Positions 1 through 5,562 of a stretch of 6,944 nucleotides of DNA are shown here, piece after piece. The notes under the pieces are model-generated. The model searched no databases, was not told where the DNA came from, and saw only the letters and a program-made list of their open reading frames with translations. The translations under genes were made by a program, and so were the position numbers. Position 1 is the first letter of the stretch, and each line of letters opens with the position of its first letter. The DNA comes from JBOHER01 sp050701115 (lineage in GTDB: Bacteria; Actinomycetota; Actinomycetes; Mycobacteriales; Pseudonocardiaceae): contig JBOHER010000023.1 of assembly GCA_050701115.1 (NCBI GenBank), forward strand, positions 1 to 6,944, in the 5' to 3' direction.

Positions 1-2
1 CG

Positions 3-80
3 CCTGTGGAGCTGGTGTCGGTCTCGGGTCCGCCCGAGCGGTCGGCTGTGAAGCAGGAACCCGCCGGGAGCGCGGCCTAA
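3..80 (+). CDS. tnpB: IS200/IS605-family TnpB, C-terminal tail (5' end outside window)
   Basis: The first complete codons run in frame to a TAA at 78-80 and give a 25-residue tail containing PVELVSVSG and ending VKQEPAGSAA. Tails of this kind (a hydrophobic/basic stretch, then VKQEP plus a few small residues) are usual after the RuvC domain of actinobacterial TnpB/OrfB proteins. The RuvC and zinc-finger parts lie outside the window, so the nuclease itself is not visible. Support comes from the element right-end hairpin that begins only 17 bases after the stop. TnpB is an RNA-guided DNA endonuclease of IS605/IS1341-type elements. Whether this copy is intact cannot be judged here. The identification rests on a short tail plus context. 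Confidence 0.7.
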   Translation, partial: PVELVSVSGPPERSAVKQEPAGSAA

Positions 81-92
81 GCCGCACAGACC

Positions 93-127
93 GGAATCCC
101 CGCCGTTCACGGCGGGGAGGACGTCAA
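93..127 (+). mobile_element. Right end of IS200/IS605-type element with terminal hairpin (possible 3' end of omega RNA)
   Basis: A perfect 9-bp stem (97-105 with 110-118, core CCCCGCCG / CGGCGGGG) with a TTCA loop is followed by GGACGTCAA, ending at 127. Subterminal hairpins of this sort, downstream of tnpB and with no terminal inverted repeats, are the hallmark of IS605-superfamily right ends. TCAA at 124-127 matches the right cleavage sequence known for well-studied members such as IS608. In such elements the right end also forms the scaffold of the TnpB guide RNA, and the flanking DNA just outside supplies the guide. Here that guide would begin at 128. The exact border is inferred, because the left end is not in the window. 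Confidence 0.65.
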
Positions 128-183
128 TGATCAGGTCCTGGTGAAGAAGGTCCTGCCACACATACGGGCGCCATATCCTACGT

Positions 184-261
184 ATCTCACAAAGCGATAA
201 CGGATCGTCACTCTTGGTTGCCGGGCTGCGATGGTCCTGCCGGGAGCGGGCGCGAACTGGC
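184..261 (+). repeat. Direct repeat, copy A (about 75-78 bp)
   Basis: This stretch aligns with 5563-5637 in the same orientation. By hand I count about 10 mismatches and one 3-base gap over 75 aligned positions. Blocks shared exactly include TAACGGATCGTC, TTGGTTGCC, GCGATGGTCCT and the last 16 bases (GCGGGCGCGAACTGGC). It lies between the TnpB element end and the truncated end of the XRE/TPR fragment. In this copy the minus strand carries a stop soon after the segment matching the ATG-containing reading frame of copy B. No terminal inverted repeats or transposase are attached. The nature of the repeat is unknown: old element, duplicated promoter region or recombination site. Confidence 0.75.
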
Positions 262-299
262 AGACCGGAAAGATGCATACCGGACTCGGCGTGCGCGTC

Positions 300-610
300 G
301 GAAGTCGGGGTGCCAGTGGGCGAGGCCCTGTTGGAGCGTGGTGAGCGCCTTGTCCGGCTTGCCAAGTTCGACCCAGCAGTGGGCGGCTTCCATCTCGACG
401 TAGCCCGGGGCGCAGTAGCGGGCGATGTCCGCATCGTCGTCCGGAGCGTCGGCCGCGTGCTGGAAAAGCATGATCGAGGGCGCGGGCGCAGGCGTCGTAG
501 TTGCCGCTGAGGGCGTATCCGTAGGCCTCCTGGCGCAATGCCACGGCCCTGAGTCGGGGCGTCAGCGAGCAGCAGATGTACGCGAGTGCGACCGCAGCTT
601 CCGGCCAGAA
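300..610 (-). pseudogene. XRE/TPR-type transcriptional regulator, frameshifted C-terminal fragment
   Basis: On the minus strand, one frame reads LTPRLRAVALRQEAYGYALSGNYDACARALDHA (from about 575 down to 465). The next frame continues with LFQHAADAPDDDADIARYCAPGYVEMEAAHCWVELGKPDKALTTLQQGLAHW and stops resembling the family after DFRR (about 305). Read together, these are consecutive tetratricopeptide-like helices from the C-terminal half of actinobacterial XRE-family regulators. The frame change near 464-471 and the loss of both ends (no helix-turn-helix domain, abrupt end at DFRR) make this a relic. Its upper limit is approximate, because it meets the opposite-strand kinase relic around 576-615. 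Family assignment comes from remembered sequence patterns and is fairly firm. Any former regulatory target is unknown. Confidence 0.7.
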
Positions 611-1026
611 GCCGTTCCACGAAGGTCACCTGTCGGTGCCGCTCAACGGCGTCGACAACGTTGAGAAGACGACTCAACTGGCCTGGCTATGTCGCGGGGT
701 GCCCGGTGCCCACCTCGTCGGCACCGTCGACAGCTGGGATTCCCGGTGGCGGGAAGCCGCTTCCGGCGACTTCGCGCACTGGTGGTTCGTCGGTTCCACC
801 ACCGTCGAGCACGTCGGCCTGATGCTGGGCAGCATGCCGCCCGTCGCGCTTGCAGCGGGCGGCTGGCCTTGGAGGACCGGGGACTGCCGATGCTTCGGGC
901 CACCTGCGCGGCCACGGCTGTCCTCAAGGACGGTCTGTCGCCGACCAACGCGCTGCGGTTGGTGGATCGCATTGCCGCCGACCTTCCGGCCCCTGTGTCT
1001 CGCCGGGAAGTGCACGTACTGTTACG
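576..1026 (+). pseudogene. Thymidylate-kinase-like P-loop protein, broken (1-bp deletion, mutated Walker A, truncated 3' end)
   Basis: The first frame gives HLSVPLNGVDNVEKTTQLAWL followed by PGAHLVGTVDSWDSRW, and later DFAHWWFVGSTTVEHVGLMLGS. The P-loop of nucleoside monophosphate kinases such as dTMP kinase is GxDxxGKST/T. Here the essential glycine before Lys is Glu (codon 663-665). The reading continues in another frame with AARRACSGRLALEDRGLPMLRATCAAT, then LKDGLSPTNALRLVDRIAADLPAP, ending REVHVLLRQ. One missing base near 831-834 would restore a continuous protein. Homology stops at about 1026, where an IS66-type fragment begins on the other strand. The N-terminal limit is uncertain: ATG 576 is the available upstream start but overlaps the XRE relic. 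The family is likely; the substrate is unknown. Confidence 0.6.
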
Positions 1027-1201
1027 GCAGATCGTCGCTGGGCGGTGGCATCGGGGAGTTCCCGCTGTTTCGGGAGTTCAACCGCTCCAGCCGCCGCACC
1101 TGCTCCTCCAGCGCCGCGTTGGCCTCACGCAACTAGAGGACGACAGCGATCAGCTCTTCGCGCGACAGCTCCTCCAACCCGACACAGCGCAAGATCATCA
1201 T
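1022..1201 (-). pseudogene. IS66-type transposase, N-terminal fragment with internal stop
   Basis: On the minus strand, an ATG at 1201 opens MMILRCVGLEELSREELIAVVL, then a TAG at 1133-1135, then in the same frame LREANAALEEQVRRLERLNS and RNSGNSPMPPPSDDLP, ending at a TAA (1022-1024). The layout is that of the N terminus of IS66-family transposases: a short ELSREEL helix, a coiled-coil-like leucine/arginine helix, then a RNSxNSxxPPSxD linker. Only about 60 codons of a protein normally near 450-550 aa remain, with no zinc-binding or DDE catalytic part, so it is non-functional. It abuts the truncated end of the thymidylate-kinase relic, suggesting that insertion or recombination here removed the kinase 3' end. 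No inverted-repeat ends or target duplication were recognised. Confidence 0.65.
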
Positions 1202-1287
1202 AGCTCGCAGCCCGCACATCACGCACCGACGCGCCGAAGACCAACCGACCTGAATGCTTACCATTGGTGTTCTGAGGTGCTGATCGA

Positions 1288-1497
1288 CTACTCCAGCATC
1301 GCAGCCCGCGCAGCCTGATCCCGCTCCGACCACTCGCGGACGTCGAGAACGACCGGCTTGCGGATCTCGTTGATCTGATTGGCCTCGAGAGTTCCGATCC
1401 ATGCCTCGCCGTAGGTCCACTCGGGTTCCTGCGACACCACGCGCAGCCAACGCTCACCGTTCGAGCCGGCCGCTCGCCAGCTCCTATGCCCGAGCAT
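1288..1497 (-). CDS. Short hypothetical protein (69 aa), unrecognised
   Basis: ATG at 1497 to TAG at 1288-1290 gives 69 residues, including NGERWLRVVSQEPEWTYGEA, then WIGTLEANQINEIRKPVVLDVREWSERDQAARAAMLE. The composition is natural for a soluble protein, with alternating hydrophobic and charged residues, three tryptophans after the first dozen residues, and a predicted helix at the end. The first ~12 residues look random, so the true gene may have started elsewhere or lost its 5' end. No good ribosome binding site precedes the ATG. It lies 48 nt after the NUDIX stop on the same strand, with a small hairpin between, and could be a weakly co-transcribed third gene or another relic. No signal peptide, membrane segment or cysteine motif is seen. 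No function is proposed. Confidence 0.45.
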   Translation of the reverse strand: MLGHRSWRAAGSNGERWLRVVSQEPEWTYGEAWIGTLEANQINEIRKPVVLDVREWSERDQAARAAMLE

Positions 1498-1530
1498 GAA
1501 CGCCAGCCGGCGCCGTGCGTCACGATGAAG

Positions 1531-1546
1531 AACCTGGCCTCAGGTT
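1531..1546 (-). terminator. Small hairpin at the NUDIX stop codon, weak terminator candidate
   Basis: AACCTG (1531-1536) and CAGGTT (1541-1546) form a perfect 6-bp stem with a 4-base loop. On the minus strand the hairpin starts inside the TAA stop of the NUDIX gene and is followed by CTTCATC rather than a clean U-tract. It may end or attenuate the reductase-NUDIX transcript, but the stem is short for a high-GC genome. Confidence 0.3.
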
Positions 1547-2019
1547 TACACCGCGGTGGTCGTGAACCCGAACTCACGCAACGACTGCCCCGACTGGGCA
1601 TCGCTCCACGCTTGACCGAGGAAGTCCAACGCATCGGCGGGGAGTTGGTGGGGATCCGCCCAGACCAACTCGGTGCACTTGTGCGGTTCGCGGATCTCCT
1701 GGGTGCCCCTCCACGTTGTCGTCGTGAAGAAGATGTCCACCCGCGGCTCCAACGATCGACGGAACATCGTGCCCGCCGGTCGCAGCCGCTCGGGGTCAAG
1801 CTCGATACCGAGTTCCTCGCGGACTTCGCGGATCGCACACCCGCTGGGCGTCTCCCCCAGATCGACGTGTCCTGCGGGCAGGCCGAGCAGGTCGTCCGCA
1901 TACCCGCTGCCTGCCCGGCGCATGAGGAGAATCCGGCCGCGAGGGTCGATGAGGAAAACATGCACAGCCACCGGGTATCGGTCGTGTTTGGTGTCGAACA
2001 CGTACTCCGAGTGGGACAT
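1546..2019 (-). CDS. NUDIX hydrolase (157 aa)
   Basis: This enzyme should hydrolyse a nucleoside diphosphate linked to another moiety (for example a (d)NTP, ADP-ribose or a sugar nucleotide) in the cytoplasm, with Mg2+ bound by the NUDIX helix. The full box GX5EX7REUXEEXGU is intact at residues 50-72: G50, E56, then REVREELGI at 64-72. It follows a typical AVHVFLIDPRGRILLMRR beta region, and an acidic/aromatic C-terminal half follows. The length suits a single-domain NUDIX protein. The start at 2019 is chosen because GAGGAG sits 4 nt upstream and the reductase-like gene stops 10 nt upstream on the same strand, so the two are almost certainly one transcript with coupled translation. An upstream extension to 2142 would run into the reductase gene and has no support. 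The substrate cannot be read from the sequence; linkage to a reductase hints at a nucleotide. Confidence 0.93.
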   Translation of the reverse strand: MSHSEYVFDTKHDRYPVAVHVFLIDPRGRILLMRRAGSGYADDLLGLPAGHVDLGETPSGCAIREVREELGIELDPERLRPAGTMFRRSLEPRVDIFFTTTTWRGTQEIREPHKCTELVWADPHQLPADALDFLGQAWSDAQSGQSLREFGFTTTAV

Positions 2020-2029
2020 CGTTCTCCTC

Positions 2030-3772
2030 TTACAGCGCCTGCGGCTGGGTCTGGCGGGATCCGTCGACGTAGACCGTAATGCCTTTGCAGCCCATCTCCC
2101 ATGCCTTCGCGTAGGCGTCATAGACATCGATGGATCGTGCACCGGCGGCCAAGTTCACCGTCTTGGACACTGCCTCGTCCACGCAAGCCTGCGCAGCGGA
2201 AGCCATCGCGAGATGACCGTCCGGGGTGATCTGGGTGGCGGTAGCCAGGGTCGTCCGAAGCCAGGTCGGCACAGCGCCGTCCATCGGCAGATGGCCCTGT
2301 GCGGCGATGAAGTCGAGCAGATCAGGACGCTCAGCCAATCGAAGAGCTGCAGCCACGCCCGGACGAACCTGCCCGGTCAAGTCGTCGGCGAGCCGGAACA
2401 GCGGCTCGATTCCGGTGGATGCGCCGACCACCGGTGCACTGCGACCCGTCGGCGGCAGCGCGATGGTCGACGAGTTGCGCAGTACGCCGGTCCGGGCGAT
2501 TTCCTCCGCGAGCAGAGCCCAGTCGCCCGCGGTTACGCTCTCGACCTCGAGCACCGCGAAGCGCTTGAGAAACGCGGAGTCGGCATAGCGTGAACGTCCG
2601 TCCAGCACGGCCGGGCACGACCCGCGCTGCTGGGCCAGTTCCACTGAGGCGACCTTCGATGTGTAGTTGATCAGTGCGATGACCTCTTGCGCGAGCCTGC
2701 GCGCTTCAGGACTGTCGTACGGCAGGCTGGAGGCCACGAGCAGATCCGCCAACCCGCAGACACCGATCCCGATCTTCCGCTTGGCAGCCATTACCCTGGC
2801 CGAAAGAGGACTCGGATAGTGATCAAGGCTGGCCTCGATGGCGTTGTCCAACGCCCGGACCAATACGCGAACGGCGTCGGCTAAGGCGTCGAAGTCGACC
2901 GGGACCAATCCGCCACCTGTTTGGAACCGGCCGAGATTGATATAGCCGAACTGACACGTTTCGCCCGCGATCAGGCCGACTTCCGCGCACGGGGCTGTCG
3001 ACGCGTACTTCCCGATGTGCGGAGTCGGGTTGCCCTCATTCATGCGGTCGGCGAAGAGCAAGCCGGGATCGGCACAAGCGCGCGCGGCCTCCGCCGCGGC
3101 GATAAGCAGATCCCGCTCGCGACCTGCGGTGTAGAGCGCGGCGTGCATTTCCAGATCGGTCACCTGCAGGGAGATGTTGAACTTCCACCGCTCCCCACGC
3201 GCATCCGCGCCGACCTTGCACGCGATGAACTCCTCCGCTCGAGCGTGGGATAGCGACAGGACCGCCATATTGCCGACCGGACGATCTTCACCACCGCCCT
3301 CGGCACCGGCGACCGAAACGTCGTTGAGATACCGAAGAACGGCCACGGGGTCAGCCACGTCGTCGAGCGCGAACCCGGTGCCCATCCCGGCCCGGTGGTA
3401 GTCGTCGACGATGGTCTTGACGTGACTGAGGTCGCCGCGCAGGTCCACGGGAGGCACCGCGCAGGCAGCAAGCGGCCGGTCAGGGTAGCGACCGGCGTTC
3501 GTCATGATCGGCGTGGAGAAGACGATGCGCTCGGTATCGAGAGCCCATCCGAGCCGCTCAGCGAAGTGACCTGCTCCGCTCGGATCACATCGGGCGTCGG
3601 CCGCGGCCAACGCGGCCACAATACGGTGCACCATGTGCTGAGCCGTCTCATGGTCGGCGGTGATCCGGCCGGCGCGCAGATAGGCGTCCACACCTGGACG
3701 GCTTGGCAAGGTTGAGTGGTACACGATGTCGTACCTCGAATCCCGGTTGGTTGGCTGGGAGTTCGAGGACAT
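2030..3772 (-). CDS. Ribonucleotide reductase large-subunit-like protein, class II-like, divergent (580 aa)
   Basis: The fold signatures appear in family order: FSTPIMTNAG with AAC (Cys104), GMGTGFALDDV (129-139), NMAVLSLSHARAEEFIACK, NISLQVTD, APCAE (260-264), TCQFGYINLGR (Cys273), KRKIGIGVCGLADLL, PPTGRSAPVVGASTGIEPLF (phosphate-binding PTG loop), and EAVSKTVNL through GCKGITVYVDGSR at the end. The pattern is closest to adenosylcobalamin-dependent class II enzymes, which make deoxyribonucleotides through a thiyl radical. The radical Cys (262), Glu264 and the Cys104/Cys273 redox pair are present. The Asn two residues before the radical Cys (N-x-C-x-E in known reductases) is Ala260. The chain ends at QTQPQAL with no C-terminal cysteine tail for re-reduction. 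No intein is present. The ATG at 3772 has no clear ribosome binding site; GTG 3724 is an alternative. A paralogue acting on an unusual nucleotide is possible. Confidence 0.88.
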   Translation of the reverse strand: MSSNSQPTNRDSRYDIVYHSTLPSRPGVDAYLRAGRITADHETAQHMVHRIVAALAAADARCDPSGAGHFAERLGWALDTERIVFSTPIMTNAGRYPDRPLAACAVPPVDLRGDLSHVKTIVDDYHRAGMGTGFALDDVADPVAVLRYLNDVSVAGAEGGGEDRPVGNMAVLSLSHARAEEFIACKVGADARGERWKFNISLQVTDLEMHAALYTAGRERDLLIAAAEAARACADPGLLFADRMNEGNPTPHIGKYASTAPCAEVGLIAGETCQFGYINLGRFQTGGGLVPVDFDALADAVRVLVRALDNAIEASLDHYPSPLSARVMAAKRKIGIGVCGLADLLVASSLPYDSPEARRLAQEVIALINYTSKVASVELAQQRGSCPAVLDGRSRYADSAFLKRFAVLEVESVTAGDWALLAEEIARTGVLRNSSTIALPPTGRSAPVVGASTGIEPLFRLADDLTGQVRPGVAAALRLAERPDLLDFIAAQGHLPMDGAVPTWLRTTLATATQITPDGHLAMASAAQACVDEAVSKTVNLAAGARSIDVYDAYAKAWEMGCKGITVYVDGSRQTQPQAL

Positions 3773-3781
3773 CGCGATGTC
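3768..3781. promoter_or_regulatory. 14-bp perfect palindrome over the reductase start codon, operator candidate
   Basis: GACATCGCGATGTC equals its own reverse complement and includes the ATG of the minus-strand reductase-like gene. It also lies 13-26 bases upstream of the -10 candidate for the divergent HTH-deformylase gene, so a protein bound here could affect both directions. The neighbour encodes an XRE-type DNA-binding domain, a family that often binds its own divergent promoter. The symmetry is certain; the operator role is inferred. Confidence 0.45.
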
Positions 3782-3793
3782 GGGGCGTGCCAC

Positions 3794-3824
3794 TAGACTG
3801 ACCCGTGGCTCACGGTGCATGCAC
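3794..3824 (+). promoter_or_regulatory. Candidate -10 element and two further dyads in the divergent intergenic region
   Basis: TAGACT at 3794-3799 resembles actinobacterial sigma-A -10 hexamers and would start transcription near 3806, leaving a leader of about 50 nt before the HTH-deformylase ATG. No convincing -35 is seen, which is common in this group. Just downstream, CCGTG-GCT-CACGG (3803-3815) is a 5-bp inverted repeat, and GTGCATGCAC (3815-3824) is a 10-bp perfect palindrome. On the minus strand TTGACC (3840-3835) could be a -35, but no good -10 lies at the right distance. Confidence 0.35.
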
Positions 3825-3856
3825 GCACACTCACGGTCAATGAGCGGGAGACGGCA

Positions 3857-5371
3857 ATGGGGACCGGTCCGACCACAGCAAGCGCCTCGCACGACTCGGA
3901 TGAGGTCAACGTGTTCGCCATTGAGCTCCGACGCTGGCGAGATGTACGCAGCCTCTCGCGTGCCGCTCTCGCGAAGCAGATGGGTTATGACCGGTCGTAT
4001 GTGTCCAAAGTGGAATCTGGTGCGGAGCGCCCGTCCAAGGAGTTCGCTGGGCATGCCGAAATCGCACTCCGGGCAGGAGGCGCACTCCGCGCGGCTTTTC
4101 GGGATTACGGGTCCTCAAGGATTACCAGAATCCGTCCACCGGTACTCCCGGATCCGGGCGATCAAGCTGGTGCGGGGAGCGTGGTGGTCGACCACGATGA
4201 CGCCAGCTTGCGCTACGACGGCAGCACCTACCGGCTGATCCAGCGCCGCAGGCTGGTCAACGGCGGCACGGAACCCATCTCCCGCTACCTGATCCGAATC
4301 TCGGTGGACCGCTATCCCGGGGATCCGGAGCGCTCCAACCAGCTCTACAGCGAGAACCCGCTGACGTGGGACGAGATCGATCTGCATGCCTGGCATGGCC
4401 CTAAGCGGGACGAGTCAATGGAGTGGACCGTCCACCATGACCGGGACGCGTTCAAGGAGGTCTGGCTGCTCTTCGCCGGCGAGTCCGGACACTTTCCACT
4501 CTACCCAGGCGAGGCAACGTGGATCGAGTACGAATACAGCGTCCGGGGTGAGCATTGGGGCAACTGGTTCCAGAGAGCTGTGCGGCTGCCTACCAACAGG
4601 CTGTCGGTGTGCCTGGACTTCCCCGCGGAGCTCAGCCCTGCTGTTTGGGGCTTGCACACCTCTATGACTGCCGAGGCGATGCCGTTTCGCACCGCCATTG
4701 CCCGCGCCGAGGACGGCGATCGGCACATCTTCTCCTGGTCCTGTGAAGGCCCGCCGCTGCACGCTCGCTACCGCTTGGAGTGGGACTTCCGCGGCAGAGC
4801 CTCCAGCGACGTCGGCGATGCGGCGACGCCAAGTGAGGTGATGAGCTCCCTCGGCGTCGCCCAGGCCGGCGATCCCCTACTCCGGCGTGCGACACGCCCC
4901 TTCGACCTCCCCGCCGAAAGCGAGGATGCGCGTCGAGTCGTCACGGCACTCAATTCGGCCGCCGAGCGCATCGCTCAAGCCCACACCTTCGGCAAAGGCA
5001 TGGGTATCGCCGCACCTCAAATCGGCATCGACCGGGCGGTGGCGATCATCCGAACGCCGGACGGCGAAGGCATTACCCTGCTCAACCCAACCATCATCGA
5101 AAGCGGGGGTGACACCGACGAGCAGTACGAAGGGTGCCTCAGCTTCTTCGATGTGCGCGGGCAAGTATCCCGACCGCACGTCATCCATGTTGAGCACACC
5201 ACCATCGACGGCTTGAAGAAGATCACCGTCTTCGAACGTGGCGTCGCGCGCCTGGTGGCTCATGAAATCGACCACCTTCACGGCCATCTCTACACCGACC
5301 GCATGCGGCCCGGTGTCGAACCGATCCCCGTGGAGCAGTACAGGGGAACCGGGTCGGGTTGGAAGTACTGA
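3857..5371 (+). CDS. XRE helix-turn-helix / central domain / peptide deformylase fusion protein (504 aa)
   Basis: Residues about 18-80 form an XRE-type DNA-binding domain (FAIELRRWRDVRSLSRAALA, then KQMGYDRSYVSKVESG). Residues about 108-320 form a Trp/Tyr-rich, probably beta-structured domain I cannot assign to a named family (it contains YLIRISVDRYPGDPERSNQL, FKEVWLLF, WIEYEYSV, WGNWFQRAVRLPTNRLSV). Residues about 330-504 are a peptide deformylase, starting AQAGDPLLRRATRPFDLP, with motif 1 GMGIAAPQ (381-388), motif 2 EGCLS (425-429) and motif 3 HEIDH (469-473). All metal ligands (Cys427, His469, His473) and catalytic Glu470 are kept. Deformylases remove formyl from N-terminal formyl-Met; stand-alone ones are about 170-200 aa. 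The start is ATG 3857, with GGGAG 6 nt upstream; the earlier in-frame ATG 3815 lacks one. It is transcribed divergently from the reductase-NUDIX operon, which it may regulate. Enzyme activity is likely but unproven. Confidence 0.9.
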   Translation: MGTGPTTASASHDSDEVNVFAIELRRWRDVRSLSRAALAKQMGYDRSYVSKVESGAERPSKEFAGHAEIALRAGGALRAAFRDYGSSRITRIRPPVLPDPGDQAGAGSVVVDHDDASLRYDGSTYRLIQRRRLVNGGTEPISRYLIRISVDRYPGDPERSNQLYSENPLTWDEIDLHAWHGPKRDESMEWTVHHDRDAFKEVWLLFAGESGHFPLYPGEATWIEYEYSVRGEHWGNWFQRAVRLPTNRLSVCLDFPAELSPAVWGLHTSMTAEAMPFRTAIARAEDGDRHIFSWSCEGPPLHARYRLEWDFRGRASSDVGDAATPSEVMSSLGVAQAGDPLLRRATRPFDLPAESEDARRVVTALNSAAERIAQAHTFGKGMGIAAPQIGIDRAVAIIRTPDGEGITLLNPTIIESGGDTDEQYEGCLSFFDVRGQVSRPHVIHVEHTTIDGLKKITVFERGVARLVAHEIDHLHGHLYTDRMRPGVEPIPVEQYRGTGSGWKY

Positions 5372-5396
5372 GTAGGTATCGCTCGATCACGGAACT

Positions 5397-5549
5397 GACC
5401 GCGCCGATCCCGACCGCGCGGGCGACCTCGGCGCGCTGGGTGTCGATCGCGGCTGCCCGGTCCGTGGCCTCGGTCAACAGCTCGACCAGCTTGATGGTGC
5501 CGCCGGCGCGGGTATAGATTTTCCTGCCGTCCTCGCCGAGGATGGTGGT
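5397..5549 (-). pseudogene. Arginyl-tRNA synthetase fragment (about 50 codons)
   Basis: The minus strand encodes ILGEDGRKIYTRAGGTIKLV, then ELLTEATDRAAAIDTQRAEVARAVGIGAV. This matches the KMSKS-equivalent loop and following helix of bacterial arginyl-tRNA synthetase (GEDGxxxxTRxGxxxxLxxLLDEA ... ARAVGIGAVKYADL). It breaks off exactly before the expected KY, where the sequence becomes SSVIERYLL and runs into the 3' end of the deformylase gene. Upstream there is only MATKCDDPLPHCEIGARPT, encoded within direct repeat copy B. No catalytic HIGH region or anticodon-binding domain is present, so it cannot charge tRNA. It is most likely the debris of a synthetase gene cut by recombination or insertion. 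The frame is open from 5663 to 5223, but only this part has family character. Assignment is from remembered family patterns. Confidence 0.55.
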
Positions 5550-5562
5550 GGGCCGAGCCCCG

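Noticed and set aside
1125..2102. Long minus-strand open frame (325 codons) across the NUDIX gene
   Set aside because: It is Ser/Arg-rich with no motif and lies out of frame over the intact NUDIX gene; it is a GC-bias shadow.
1486..2593. Plus-strand open frames opposite the NUDIX and reductase-like genes
   Set aside because: They are antisense to genes with intact motifs and have arginine-rich, low-information translations.
2030..3772. Intein in the reductase-like protein
   Set aside because: Class II reductases often host inteins, but the conserved blocks follow each other without a large insert.
3773..3856. Possible cobalamin riboswitch before the class II-like reductase
   Set aside because: The intergenic space is only 84 bp, with no room for a B12 riboswitch and no B12-box-like sequence recognised.
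3815..3856. Longer start of the HTH-deformylase protein at ATG 3815
   Set aside because: There is no ribosome binding site before it, and it leaves almost no leader after the TAGACT element; 3857 has GGGAG at good spacing.
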